A stretch of DNA of 64,000 nucleotides from Hippasteria phrygiana (GCA_037893225.1 JAZGUH010000406.1:248001-312000), one strand, 5' to 3'; shown: positions 49,584 through 61,430, numbered from the stretch's first letter. Program-made: numbers and translations. Notes: generated from the letters alone by a model not told the origin.

Positions 49584-51311
49584 TTTTCCGGTGCTCGTCT
49601 CCGGAAGACCCCTTTGGCACTGGGGGGAAGGGCAGACATTCCAACAGCACAGGAAGCAATCCGACGCGATTCCGGATTGGTCGTCCCATGGGGTCGTCCC
49701 ATGGGGTCGTCGCATGCGGTCGTCGGACCATCCACCAATCCCAGACCGTGTTATGGTCGAGCAGTGTAGCATTCGCGCGCTTTCTGCCACTTTTCCGCTT
49801 TCTTCGCTGAGCGTACACATAGCCCAAAAAACCCTCCCACCCTCCGCAACAAAACCACTCATGGTCAGTTTATCACATGGTGGCAGCGCCTACAGGGGTT
49901 AGGATCCCTAATCGTTTTCAGATTAAGGCTGTGGGTGGTCTGATGCTGGAGCAAGAGCCACTGGAGTGGCTAAGAATATACAGATAATTGGTCAGGCATA
50001 AACGGTTAGGCTCTGGGGTACGGGGCAGGATTTGCTAATCCTAGTACATGTAGGTACGTGTATATGTGCACCTCCAGGTGGAGGGTTGCAGTTTTTGGCT
50101 AGCCACGTTGCCTTGTGGTCGGCGGAATTCCCCTGGTTGATATTTTGGTCTGCCTTTGTATTACTAGGCACCACTTTGGTCATCGTACCGGGTCTTCACC
50201 ATGGGGCGTCTACCTACCCCAACATGTCTCATACTCCACCAAGCTGGAGTAGGTTTTGCCATCTCCGTTATGCCTCAGCTCATATAACTTGTGAGTGTCG
50301 TTGGTTCGCACGAGGACCCTCAGTATAGCACAGACCTCCCACGTTACTTGACACACTTCAGGCACCCTCTCCAGGTAGTTATGGCCCCGGTTGTCTCCTC
50401 TGCCATTCCCCTAACCTCAGGCACTTCTTCCCCAGGCCTCCCCCTGTACCTTGGGGGGTAGGAGGGGAGTGGCATGGAGTTGGGGGGCGGGGGCCTATTT
50501 ACGGTCCTGGTTGTTCCCTCTCGCCATTTTCCCAACTTCAGGCACCTCTTTCCTTGGCCTCCCCCTGTACCTTTGGGGGTAGGATGGGAAGGCCATAAAG
50601 TTGGTAGGCGGGGGCCCATTTACATGTCCCAGTTGTCCCCTCTCGCCATTTCCCTAACCTCGGGCACCTCTTCCCCAGGCCTCCTCCTGTACCTTAGGGG
50701 GTTGGAGGGGAGTGGCATAAAGTTAGGGGCAGGGACTCATTCACGGTTGATTTGGGGGGGTTATCACATCACACAGGCTAATTTCTAGGGACCTTACGAT
50801 CGCCATAATTTGTATACCCTAGTTCTAATATTTGGATCACACTATAGTAACATGTACCTTGATTATAACCCGTGATCCCAAAATCGCTAACCGGCAATGT
50901 TAACTTGTGCTGGTTTTATCAAACTTTGGGTTGTCGCTACAACCAGTTTATAACAGCTGTTTAGTACAGCAGACAAACAATTGTGACTAATTATTTTCAC
51001 AAGCTTACACCTTTAGTGCTTGACTTGGTGTTTATAATGCTCTGTCATTGTCATTCATTTTCTGACTACCTGAAAATTGTGGGGCCCCAATCACGTTTCA
51101 AGCAAAGTTATAGTTAAATCGAACACTGGATATATGTCATGTAATCAATATACATTTGTATACTTAATGTAGACGATACATGGAATTGTAAAGGAAAGCA
51201 AAGGAAAGCCAAAAGGGCAATAAACGCTCGGCGAGGCGAGCCGGAGCATACCAAATATTAAATTGTCTGTGTCCTCTCTTCTCCATCTTGGGCCAATACT
51301 GATATCACTAA
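49584..51311. mobile_element. 1.7-kb GC-rich insertion splitting LINE A
   Basis: Unlike the LINE on either side. CGTCCCATGGGGT units repeat at 49680-49705. TATCACA at 49871-49877 followed by TGGTGGCAGCGCC (49878-49890) looks like an LTR end and primer site, the same primer type as gypsy A over 11 bases. No matching second LTR was found in the window, so this may be the leader of a truncated LTR element. It also contains a minisatellite at 50376-50750. Confidence 0.4.
50376..50750. repeat. Minisatellite, three units of about 125 bp
   Basis: Units share CTCGCCATTTCCCTAACCTC, GGCCTCCCCCTGTACCTT and GGGGGTAGGAGGGGAGTGGC blocks. C-rich and G-rich halves within each unit could pair with each other. 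Confidence 0.75.
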
Positions 51312-51716
51312 AACTGATTGTTAAAAATTGTTGGGCCGGTATATTGATGATAGTCTTTCATGAAACAAACACATTAATCACATTTCTACTGTTATTTCCA
51401 GAAATATAGGTATTATATCCAAGTTAAAATGTACTTTCCCCCAAGATGTCTTAATGATGTTGTATAATACCTTAATCAACAGTGGCATTGGTCATATTAA
51501 TAGAATCCTCAAATTGCAGAAAAAAGCTTTACGTATCATTAACAATGTTAACTTTTATGAACATAGTAATCCACTTTTTTATAACTGTAGTATTTTAAAA
51601 GTCAATGATATTTACTCTCCTCAGCTGGGTTCCCTCATGCATCAACTCAACAACAATAATTTACCCAAATCCGTTTGTTCTATGTTTTAATAAAACAATA
51701 AAATTCATCATCATTG
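51312..51716 (+). pseudogene. LINE A, C-terminal part and 3' end
   Basis: Resumes with an RYIDDSLS-like segment, then SRNIGIISKLKCTFPQD, MMLYNTLINSG and LKLQKKALRIINN, the conserved region after RT in Jockey/CR1-type LINEs. It ends with AATAAAACAATAAAATTCATCATCAT, a typical LINE 3' terminus with a short tail repeat. Confidence 0.75.
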
Positions 51717-52637
51717 GAGGATGCTGATGTTTTCAGCCTGCTCAACCTCGACGAACTGCTACATGTGCCGGAGCAGCAGCCCCAGTGGCAATCTGGAGCT
51801 GGATATGATCAACTAAGCACCCGTGAACTGTTAATTACGATTCTTCATTGTCTAGATAGGCAGCAGAGGGACATTGATTTTATTAAGGGGTGTCATGAGG
51901 TTGAAGAGAGATCTGAACCGACTTTCACCGACACCGTATTGATGGGTTCAGGAGATTTTACATACAGTCTCCCAAAAAGCGATTATCTGGATGCCTAATG
52001 GACTTCTCGCGGGCATTGATTCGTATCCATGACCATATCGTTGAAGTTGCCGCAGAATCTGAAAAGGGCGCCCTCACTGCATTGAAGGACAGGGTTCTTA
52101 TTAGACAGTTTGTCACTGGGGGTCTGGTCTCAGGCTGTACGCCTGGAGTTGAGTCGTCTAGAGTTAGCCAAGCCCGAACAAACCTTTAATGAGATGCGCG
52201 ATGCAGCTAGGGAACTTTTGAGGGATATCAAAAAGCTTCCCAAACAGAAGCGTAGTGCTGTAAAGTCATGTGACTGTGGCAGACGAGGGTGTAGAACAAT
52301 GCGCGCATTGGCGCCCCCGAATGCTCTGAGATTGGTGTGTATAATACCAGAGCAGATGCACGAGATTTGTGGTGCGCCTACGGGCGAAATGATGACGCAG
52401 TTAGAGCAGTTGAGTAAACAGCAGGGGCAGATAGCTGAATTGCTGCAAAAACTGCTTGAGCGCAATACTAGCAATGATCGTCAGAGTGAGTTTCGTGGTT
52501 GGGACAAACCACGCCTGCACTGTTACTTTTGCAACCGCTTTGGCCATGTCAAGGCTGAATGCCACAAGCGACTTGCCGAAGAGCAAGCAAACCAAACTAG
52601 CGCAGTAAGGCTGGCCTCACCAGGGGGATTAAACTAG
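51717..52637 (+). pseudogene. gag: Gypsy B gag
   Basis: Directly follows the LINE tail and so lacks its own start. A frame runs to TAA 51996-51998, then a second frame (51998-52189) and a third (52110-52637) continue the same protein. Matrix/capsid-like helices include LKDRVLIRQFVTGG and TFNEMRDAARELL. The end has a zinc knuckle CYFCNRFGHVKAEC (C-x2-C-x4-H-x4-C) preceded by a Gln-rich helix. Two breaks show it is inactive. Confidence 0.75.
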
Positions 52638-52794
52638 TTCCCTCCCCTACCGTAGGCCACGTGGGGGAGGATTTAGTTCGAAAGGCCTCACCTGATGGAG
52701 CACGATCTGAGATGGGAGTTACATGTAGTTCAGGACCCTCAGTGGGTGATGTTCTGACCAAACTAGTGGGGGAAACCCCAAAAGTTAATATACT

Positions 52795-53040
52795 TTGGCA
52801 GGGGTCAGGGCGAGATGCCTGTTGAACACAGGCGCTGAGGTGTCTTTGATTGGGTCTACTTTCTTCAGAGAAAAATTAGCCTGCAGAATGCAGGGGGTGC
52901 AACCTGTTGGCATGTACATGCATGTAACGGGGGCTGGGAATGCTACCATACCGATTGAGGGTTATGTGCAAGTTCCACTGTGTGTCCATGATCAGAAAGT
53001 AGATGCCCATTTCCTTGTCCTTGCCAGGATTCTCTAGATG
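52795..53040 (+). pseudogene. Gypsy B aspartic protease remnant
   Basis: CLLNTGAEVSLIG occupies the place of the LLDTGA active site, with Asn in place of the catalytic Asp. The following residues (GVQPVGMYMHVTGAGN) fit a retropepsin flap region. The frame ends at TAG 53035-53037, and a coding-like frame continues in another phase. Without the Asp it could not cleave. Confidence 0.65.
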
Positions 53041-53143
53041 GTGAGGCCAGTAAAAGGGGAGATTGTCTAGTCTTATTAGGTTTTAATAACTTAAAGCTGT
53101 TAAAGGATCTAAATGTAGAACCTCGTGCGACAGATGCCGCGGT

Positions 53144-55302
53144 GTGGACCGCATCGTTGGAATGGTATGGTATAAGTTGGCGCATGAACCGAACCATTCA
53201 GAAGCACCCAAGCTGCATGACACTGAGCCAGCGGCTGCACGCACAGGTAGGCGCACCACTACTGTCAAGCCTGATGAGGTTTGTAGAGTAACCTGCTATA
53301 TACGGGCACCCGTCGGCAGGTTTAACGGCAAAACGGTCATTGCAGAGGGCGTTGAAGGGAATGGGCTTGGTTCGGCTTGCAGCGAGGTTACGGAGGGGAC
53401 AAAGTTTCATGTTCTGGTTGCCAATGCTGGGGCGCGTGTGATAGATATTCCCCCACATACTAAACTAGCAAACATTGAAGTAGCACCAACAGTAGACCTC
53501 GAAATTGAGGGGTGGTCCAATAGAGCGCATGTTTCTGTGATTCAAGTCTTAGCTCAAGATGTTAGTACACCTGTTGAGGGGTTACCTGCTGAAGCATGTG
53601 AAACACCGAATTGCAGTTTCAGTGATGGGTCGCAATACACGTTGCCACTTGGTTTGGGTATAGATTTACTAGAGCTTAGCAAGGAAGAGAAAGACAGGGT
53701 CATAAGGCTGATACAGAAACATGACGCGGCCTTCTCGCGGAGGTCATTTGATTTGGGATACTGTGACAAGGTAGCACACGAAATATACTCCACAGACGAG
53801 ACGCCCATTAATCAGCCATAGAAGAGGATCCCACCCCAGCTATGGTGTGAGGCCAGAGAGCCGATTCAGAAATATCTTGACCAGGGAGTTGTGCAAAGAA
53901 GCACTAGTCCTTATGCTAGCCCAATCGTCTTGGTACGCAAAAAAGACGGCACCCTGCGCATGTGCGTAGACTATAGAAAGCTCAATGCGCGTACGGTACA
54001 GGATTCCTTCCCACTTCCAAGGATTGAGTAATCACTGGAGGCGCTACGAGGTGCATAGTATTTCTCTTCCTTGGACTTAGCGCACAGCTATCATCAAGTA
54101 AAAATGGATCCGGGCTCAATCGGGAAAACGGCCTTCAGGGTCCCCTTTGGGCTTTTTGAATTTACCAGGATGCCATTTGGCTTGGCGAATGCACCCAGCA
54201 CATTCCAGAGGACGATGGAGCAATGCATGGGGGACTTAAATTTGACTGAGGTGTTAGTGTACCTGGATGATATCCTAATCTTTGCGCCAACAATTGATGA
54301 ACACTTGTCAAGGTTAGACCGAGTTCTCTCACGGCTAACTGATTATGGCCTAAAGATTAAGGGCAAAAAGTGCCAACTCTTCAAGACCAATGGTTCATTA
54401 TCTTGGACACGTGGTCAGTGCTGAAGGGGTGACGGTTGACGATGAAAAAGTACAGCGAATTAAGGAATGGCCCAAACCTAAGACAGCCGAACAGTTGCGC
54501 TCATTTCTCGGGCTCGCTAGCTATTATAGGCAGTTCGTGCAGTGTTTTGCAAAAATTGCGGCACCTCTGCATGCCATTCTACCACCCCTCAATCACAGTA
54601 AAACTAAACCTAAGAGACAGACGCAGCCATTTACCTGGAATTCCGAGGCGCAAGCAGCGTTCAGCAATCTGAAACAGGTCCTCACGCAAGCACCCGTCTT
54701 GGCGTACCCAAATTTTGAGAAACCATTTGTGGTGGAAACCGCTGAAGGGGCTTGGGGCGTGTTTATCACAGGTTGGTGAGGATGGTGAGCGGCATCCCAT
54801 AGCTTATGCGAGCCAAGGATTGCGAGGCACAGAAGTGAATTACCCAGATTATAGCTCCTTTAAGCTGGAGTTACTGGCGCTAAAATGAGCTATAGTGGAC
54901 AAATTACAAACTGCAAAGCTCGGTGCGTGCAAGATGAGATGGGTGGCGCAGTTGTCCTCGTTTAGCTTCGAGGTTAAGTTCAGATCCGGCCAAAACAATC
55001 GGTGTGCCGACGCGCTGAGCCGCTACCCTGGGCATACACATTCCGAGGTAGAAGGGCTGCTGCAGCAAGAGATACCGACAAGCGCTGTCCCACAACGCGT
55101 AAACACTCATAGAGTTGGAGCCGATCCGCTTGCTGAAGAACCATCAGTTAGTGGAGGGCCACCAGGGTCGTTCCCTTCTTGGTCAACAGAACAAATTGCA
55201 TCCATGCAGCGCGAGGATCCTGAATTAAGTGTTGTGTGGCAGTACTTGGAAAGCAATCAGGTCCCTGGGGAAACGGGGTCTAAAACACTCACGGGGGGTT
55301 AA
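53144..55302 (+). pseudogene. pol: Gypsy B reverse transcriptase-RNase H, several breaks
   Basis: The frame opening at 53144 contains EEKDRVIRLIQKHDAAFS ahead of RT. In the same frame stops occur at 53819, 54029 and 54059 around VRKKDGTLRMCVDYRKLN. RT continues with SLDLAHSYHQVKM, FGLANAPSTFQRTM and VYLDDILIF. A shift near 54390 leads to FLGLASYYRQFVQ. RNase H retains AYASQGLRG and NRCADALSR, but its TDAS-type start is altered (VETAEGAW) and a stop lies near 54885. Function as in gypsy A pol; this copy is dead. Confidence 0.82.
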
Positions 55303-56821
55303 ACTGTGGTTATGGCAGTGGCCTCGAATTGTCGTACGCAAAGGTGTTCTCCATAGGAGAGTCACTGATCCGCTGCATGGTGAGGTCTTTCAGATACTCT
55401 TGCCAAAGAGCCTGCAAGATCGAGCTCTTGGAGGCAGCCATGATGAGTGGGGCCATCAAGGGGTAACACGAACATGCTAACACAGTCGTACTTCCCCAAT
55501 ACGTCCCAGGACAATGCTTTGTGTTTCCTATTGTTCCTATAATACAACTAACCCCCATAGACTAAGCACGTATCCTTACGTTCGAGGACCGATTTCAACA
55601 AAAGACTCTACGTTCGAGGACTGAAAGGTTTCTTTGTGTTTCCTTTCTTCTCTTGTCCTCGGAGATATATACAGTGCACGTACACTGTTACGGAGGCATG
55701 TGTACTGGCCACTGATGGCGGCGACTGTGCGTCGGCATATAAGGCACTGCAAGAAATGTGCGCTAGCCAAGGAGGCGCAGCCGAAACCAAAAGTACCCAT
55801 GAGACACCTGATGGCCTTTCGACCACTGAACTGGTGGCGATTGACTTTGTCAAAATTGATAGGGGTGTGGTGGATTCGAAGACGTTCTGGTAATAACCGA
55901 CGCCTACACGAAATTCTCGCAAGCCATACCATGTAAAGACCAACTGGCCTTGACGGTTGCGCGCAAACTTTGTGATCACTGGATTACGAAGTTTGGCATC
56001 CCAAACAGGTTACACAGTGACCAAGGACGGAATTTCGAGGGTGAGGTGATTCGATCGAGAGCTTTGCGCAGTATACGGTATCAAGAAAACATGCACCACC
56101 CCCAATCATCCTGAGGGAAACGCCCAGGCAGAGAGATTCAATCTGATCAAATCTATAGGCGAATCAAACCGACGTAAGTGGCCAGATCGCTTAGCACATT
56201 TAGTGCATGTGTATAACGCCACGCCCCACGGGACCACAGGGGTATCCCCTTCACACTCAGGAACCCTTCATCCCCCTGGATCAAGTGCTTGGCCAAATGG
56301 ACTGGGAGCAGGACTTTGTTAAATCTCAGTCGGAGTTACTTGGTCGAGCTGGGAAACTGGTACGGGAGAAAACCGAACAAATGGCAAGACGTAACAAGAC
56401 CCGCCACGACGCTAAGATCAGAACCTGCAAGCAAAGTAAACAAGGTGCACGGGTGTTGATGAAGCGCTGCGCATTCGAAGGACGGCACAAGATCAAAAAT
56501 GCCTACTATGACGAGACATACATCGTAACAGGGATAAACCCAGAGGAGGATGTCTATCGCATACGACCTTCGCAGGGGGGTAACGAGCGTACAGTCAATA
56601 GGAAGCTTATCAAGCTCCACCCTTCGGAGGGTTCAGACAGCGAAAGTTGCAAAGAATCAACTTCCAATGAGGAGCTCGTTCAGGGGAATTGTGAAAAGGG
56701 GGTGGACACCCAAGCAGTATGGGAGCGCCCCCCCGACTCTAAGGCGGTCGCAGCGGAGCACCCTGGGTGTACACTCGAACCCTCACCACCTGCCACGGTC
56801 TGTGGCAAAGTAACCAAGTGA
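55303..56821 (+). pseudogene. pol: Gypsy B integrase, interrupted by a MITE
   Basis: The zinc-finger half (SHDEWGHQGVTRTC) precedes the MITE at 55501-55664; the second half (HIRHCKKCALAKE) follows. Then come an altered ELVAIDFVKI first-Asp block, LHSDQGRNFEG (second Asp) and a damaged Glu block near 56110 with a stop. The frame at 56207-56821 carries the C-terminal region (VREKTEQMARRNKTRHD, YYDETYIVTGI, NRKLIKLHPSEG) and ends with TGA. Multiple frame changes. Confidence 0.75.
55501..55664 (+). mobile_element. MITE family 2, copy 2, inside gypsy B integrase
   Basis: Reverse-orientation relative of 11321-11442. ACGTTCGAGGAC-type segments occur twice internally (near 55578 and 55610), and TTTGTGTTTCCT also occurs twice. 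It splits the integrase zinc finger, so it is younger than gypsy B. Confidence 0.6.
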
Positions 56822-56916
56822 AAGCAGTTGTATATAAGAGTTCCTTGTATAACTGTTTGTGTTGCTATTTAGTTACAGGGTTTGGCCTTCTATGGAAGTG
56901 GCGCTTCCAGCAGGGA

Positions 56917-57106
56917 CAAGTCGTCAGGAACTGCTTGGGGAAGTCTAGGGTAATCCAGTTCCAAGAAAGCGAACCTGACGTCTAGACCAGTGTTGTATAC
57001 AGTCGAGAGTTAATTTAGTTCCAAGTCGTCGGGATCTGCTTGGGGAAGTCTAGGGTAATCCAGTTCCCAGAAAGCAAACCCGACGCCCAGGACAGTGTTT
57101 TGTACC
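56917..57106 (+). repeat. Direct repeat of about 82 bp, two copies
   Basis: CAAGTCGTC.GGA.CTGCTTGGGG...CAGTGTT.TGTA at 56917-57000 and 57022-57106. They lie between gypsy B pol and the SGNH-like ORF, and their positions suggest an untranslated or regulatory duplication in the element. Confidence 0.75.
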
Positions 57107-57138
57107 TTTGAGTGTTAAATATATACACTGTAGTTACC

Positions 57139-57700
57139 ATGGCGGATGTACTCTTTGGGCACAGCTTCGTAAGGCGGTTGACAAAGAAGCAAAATGCCAT
57201 ACTTGAGCTCGAAGTTCGGGACCATGCCGAGTCCCTTCATTGTTATGGAGAGGGAGGTTCGTCTTTTGGGAGAATAGCAGCCTCAAAGGAAAAGTACATG
57301 TCTGAATTGTACGAGCTCATTCCACGCGTACTGATTTTGGATCTGGGAACTAATGATTTGTGTAAAAAGGGAGAAACGCCAGATGAAGTGTACCGTAAGG
57401 TGCATAGTTTCCTTAGAGACATTCATGCCTATGATATTAACCCTGATGCAATTGTATTTCTGCCAGTGCTTCCCCGCACCGGTGGGATGCGGGACAATCA
57501 TGTGTTTGGAAACTTCCAACAAACGTGTAAAGGCTTACAATAATATGATCCGTGATTGCACACTCGGGGAGGATAAATTGTAGTTTTGGGCACATAGGGG
57601 ACTTAATCACCCTCGGTACTGTTTAGATGGGGTGCACCTAAATGAAATGGGTCAAATACAGTACAAAAGGACCTTGCGTCGACTGATCGGGTATTTGTAA
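57139..57700 (+). pseudogene. SGNH/GDSL-hydrolase-like ORF before the 3' LTR
   Basis: ATG 57139 in good context (TACCATGG). Block I is LFGHSFVRRL with the candidate Ser at residue 9; a block III-like LDLGTNDL follows; and DGVHL, the block V Asp-x2-His, lies near 57630. The first frame runs to 57543; a shift near 57500-57530 and a TAG near 57581 precede the last block. All three catalytic blocks are present across frames. It sits between pol and LTR copy 2, the env position. SGNH enzymes hydrolyse esters; a role in this retroelement is unknown. Confidence 0.6.
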
Positions 57701-57846
57701 TTAAGGCATGGAAGAGATTATTGTAATCAATTTATCATTGTTATAACAGCAGTAGATGTTGAAGATGTTTTCATGTTATAGGTGTATTCAGTGCTCCTAA
57801 CAGTGTTCATCGATCTCCAGGGGTAGATCGCCTCAGTATGGAAGGA

Positions 57847-58258
57847 TGTGGGGAAAATGATTTTGTAAACAAAGAAATTTTCATGTATACGATAATAGTG
57901 CTGTTGTATTGGCCAGTGCCCCATAAGGTGCATGTACATTGTACGTGCAGCATACAGCTAGACATGAACAACAGACACTGATTATTTTTAGCTCGCGTGC
58001 AGGTCAAAGGTTGCACGTGGTGGAAAGTTAGTGGAAATGTTTGTTCGAGAAAGTTCTCGAAGCGGGTGGTGCGCGTACGTACGTACGTGCATGCCATGTG
58101 GGCGAGACTGGTGTAGAGAGAGGGAGATCGATTATGGTGGACGTGCATGCATAGTGCGTCTAATGCTCCGAGGATTTTGTGAATAAATCAGACATTTTGC
58201 TTCCCCGACAAAGAGTTTGCGAACCCTTAATTATTTTGTTGGACTCTTGGTCGTCACA
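57847..58258 (+). repeat. LTR copy 2 of retroelement B family
   Basis: TGTGGGGAAAATG to GGTCGTCACA, related along its length to 48119-48509. The purine run GGAAGGA directly before it suits a polypurine tract, so it is probably the 3' LTR of element B. It has about 20 extra bases near 58030 compared with copy 1. Confidence 0.75.
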
Positions 58259-58654
58259 GAAACTTGCACAAACACATAACATTTTGGCAAAAGAATTGCG
58301 ATAATGCGTTTATTATAGATGTGATAAGAAATGGGTATAGAATCCCTCTTACAACCGTGCTGGAACTGCCATTTGATAAAAATAATTGCTCAGCGTATGC
58401 ACACTCGCAATTTGTAACCAAATCAATAGAACAATTACTTCATGATGCAAGTGACATAGGTGCAGCAAAGTTGTTAGAGTTGGAAGCACAGTGCCACGTG
58501 GGGCATAGACCCAGGCAGAAAAGCAAAAGAGTAGTACATGTACCTGGAAAGAAATAAGAGCAGGTCGAGATAGTTCTACACGGCTTCATCCCCATTCTCA
58601 AAGGGAAAAGAGTCAAATGATTCAAGCCCTCCCAAAGTTGTAAAAGGCAGTGTG
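58259..58654. other. No assigned gene
   Basis: A 97-residue frame (58264-58557) ends in a basic RPRQKSKRVVHVPGKK; no domain recognised. Confidence 0.35.
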
Positions 58655-59302
58655 GTGTTTTAAGAAATACTCTTTCGGATTATCTTTTGTTGAATGGTGG
58701 TGTGCCTCAGGGTACCAAACTTGGTCCAATAGCATTTCAAATTCTTATTAATGATGCCGCTAAAGATATTAAATTTGAATTCTGGAAATATGTTGATGAT
58801 GTAACCTTTGTTGAAAACCACAAACTATCTAGTCCAAGTCATATTCAGGATGATTTAGACAAATTTAGTACTTGGTTTTAACAGTTTATGACTTAAACCT
58901 TCTAAATGTAAAGTTATGCAGATTTGTTTTAGTAAGAAACAATCATTGCAGCAAACTTTTGTTATTGGTAATGAGCCCATGCAATTTGTTAATGAAGCCA
59001 AAATCTTGGGTATCTGGGTACAGAGCGACCTCAAATGGAATGTCCAAGTTAACAGTATGCTTAAGAAGGCTAATATGAAGTTGTACATGCTTAGAACATT
59101 AAAAAGATTTGGTTTTTCTGTTGACGAACTGATTGCTCTTTATAGTGGTTATATTAGGCCTGTGCTTGAATATGCTGATGTCATCTGGCATTCTAGTACA
59201 GTGTATAACTTTTGGTCAATCGCAAAAACAAAAAAAAGAGTCGCTTTAAAAATCATACAAGGGTTCAGGTATTTTTCATATCAGGATGCCTTAATAACCT
59301 GA
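58655..59302 (+). pseudogene. LINE B reverse transcriptase fragment
   Basis: Starts within RT at GGVPQGTKLGPIAFQ, then the YVDDVTFVE catalytic block and a DDLDKFSTWF helix. After a frameshift near 58880 it continues with VNEAKILGIWVQSDLKWNVQV, ANMKLYMLRTLKRFGF and YSGYIRPVLEYADVIWHS, typical of non-LTR elements. It is distinct from LINE A. The 5' part and the end of the ORF are missing. Confidence 0.75.
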
Positions 59303-59385
59303 GATGAACAGTAAAAAAGAAAAAAATAGTGCTCACCAAAATTAGTGGCGGTGAGCACTATTTATTATTTTTACTGTTCATCTCA
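59300..59385. repeat. 86-bp hairpin
   Basis: TGAGATGAACAGTAAAAA pairs with TTTTTACTGTTCATCTCA, and AATAGTGCTCACC with GGTGAGCACTATT, around a short loop. It abuts the end of LINE B. A small MITE or the LINE's own 3' hairpin are both possible. Confidence 0.7.
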
Positions 59386-61244
59386 CTTTATATAGTGCTA
59401 CGCAGCACCCCGATTTTCTTCATACACTGCTTTAACCCCTTGAATACCGTTTTTGTTACGGGAGACGCTACAATGTGTTTGTGCAGTCAAGCGTAACATA
59501 AACAATAATACAACAATGGATTGAAACTGCACAAACTACGGCAAATGGCGTCATCCGGCCTGGTGGCACTTTTTGTTCTCGACGCCATATGGCGTCAACC
59601 GTACACTAGGGGTTAATAACCTGCCAGCTTGAATCTCTAGCCGATAGAGGAGAGCTAATCACTGTGTTAAATTTGCCAAGGGTCTCTCATCTAATCCTCA
59701 TACTCTACTAAAAAGCCTTCTGAAGTTTGACAGAAACCTGTAAGGCGATCAAGAGCCAGGGCATGGGCCCTTGTAAGTGTGTCTGCTGGTGACCCCATCA
59801 TCATGCCCGGAGGCCCCTCTATGATGCCCACATCACCCTCTGGGATGTTCTTCCTACTACTCATGTCCTTGGGATGGCCAATTCTTGGGCTCCTACTGAA
59901 GTTTGGCAAGTTAACCAGCAGCATGGCGACAAGGACAACCACTTGAATGGGACACTTATAGGCCCAATCATAAACATTGCATCTCATGTAAGCACTGCCG
60001 CTACTGTGGCTGACATCACAGGGAATAAGCCACTTTGGAATCTCACGCGCACAAGGCACTACGGTATTGTGTCAAGGGTCACTGTAGATTATTATGGGTC
60101 GGCAATGCTGGGGTCCGAATCCCTTCTCATGGGATTATAGGGAGGGAAAAGTAGCAGAATGGAAGTAATGTTGGACATACAGTGACATTGAGATCTATTT
60201 CATTGCAGGAACTGGCATGCTTGCAAGCCTGCAAGAAGGTCTGCATTGTAGTCAAGGCAGACAAGACTAAGCTGTTCCACCTGCAAGCTCGGTACAACAA
60301 ACTCAACCCAAGAAAGCTGTCATAGAAAGAAGATAAGGATGAAGAGGTTGGCGACAAGAATGAGGAGGCTGCAGACGACTACAACTGGGGCTTGAAACAT
60401 CGATGCAAAAATCTTAATTAACAGCAGTGTCCACTTTCATTTTTCAGCACCATTGCCCTAAATTCTACAATTTTCAATTACCATTTACTTACATCTAAAC
60501 CCACTTCAAGTTATTAAGTTCACAACCTGCACACCATTTTAAAACCATGAACACCGAATCACCACGAATCACCATGAACCCGAACCTGTGAGAAATGTTT
60601 ACATCTTCATGGCGTCATTTGGTATTGAAATTCAAATAATCATATTGAGCTACGTGTATACATGTACCCATTCAGTTGAAAAGTACCTTTTCAACTGAAT
60701 GGAGTACCGTTCTCATTGTTTGTGATCACTTAGACTTTTGCCTTGGGCAATATTTTGGATTCCAAGGCACAAAACTGTTTGACCTTTACTTCCGGTGTTA
60801 CTGGACTTTAATGCAAATTAAAACCTGAAATCGGAAGTATTTTACTGCAAACAATTTATGGAAGTGCTTAGAGGAGTATGACATATACAAAAATAAACAT
60901 GATGTCACCACTCAAAAGGGTGCTTTCATGCAGCACATCAAAGACAGTTGACATTTGTTAATTTAAAAACCATTCGGCAAAAAATTAACAAATTGCCCCT
61001 ATGTATTATTTTCAAATGACTCTGCAAGGTTGTAGAAACAGGTCATCAGACCGGAAGATATTATAGGGAGAATTTGAAAATGTTCAGTCATATGATTTTA
61101 TGGATTTGTAGGTTTTCTAACCTGTACATGTAACCCATATCTCACTGAACGAGCTGGCCCTATAGCAAGAAATAAGTGGAAACTGACAAATAAACTTATA
61201 AAATGCGTCTTGCATGATAACATTCATGGAGGATCACATGGACC
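59386..61244. other. No assigned gene
   Basis: Contains a short coding-like frame near 60210-60320 (ADKTKLFHLQARYNKLNPRK) after a CAG, and a palindrome at 60676-60702 (TTCAGTTGAAAAGTACC / GGT...CAACTGAA). Otherwise AT-rich. Confidence 0.4.
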
Positions 61245-61430
61245 ATGTGGAGTAAGGTACGACAACTGTCGTACCCTAGGACAGCTGATATTAGGACCAT
61301 GTGGAGTAAGGTACGACAACTGTCGTATCCTAGGACAGCTGATATTAGTATCATGTAGACTGTGGAGTAAGGTACGACGACTGTCGTATCCCAGGACAGC
61401 TGATATCAACTAGACCATGTTGAGTAAGGT
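61245..61430. repeat. Minisatellite of about 53 bp with internal palindrome
   Basis: Three to four units of ACCATGTGGAGTAAGGTACG...GACAGCTGATAT. Each of the first units carries the palindrome GTACGACAACTGTCGTAC. Confidence 0.8.

Noticed and set aside
48119..58258. One simple intact LTR element between the two similar LTRs
   Set aside because: No primer site follows the left LTR, no target duplication was found, and a LINE separates LTR from gag. It is recorded only as a possible nested element.
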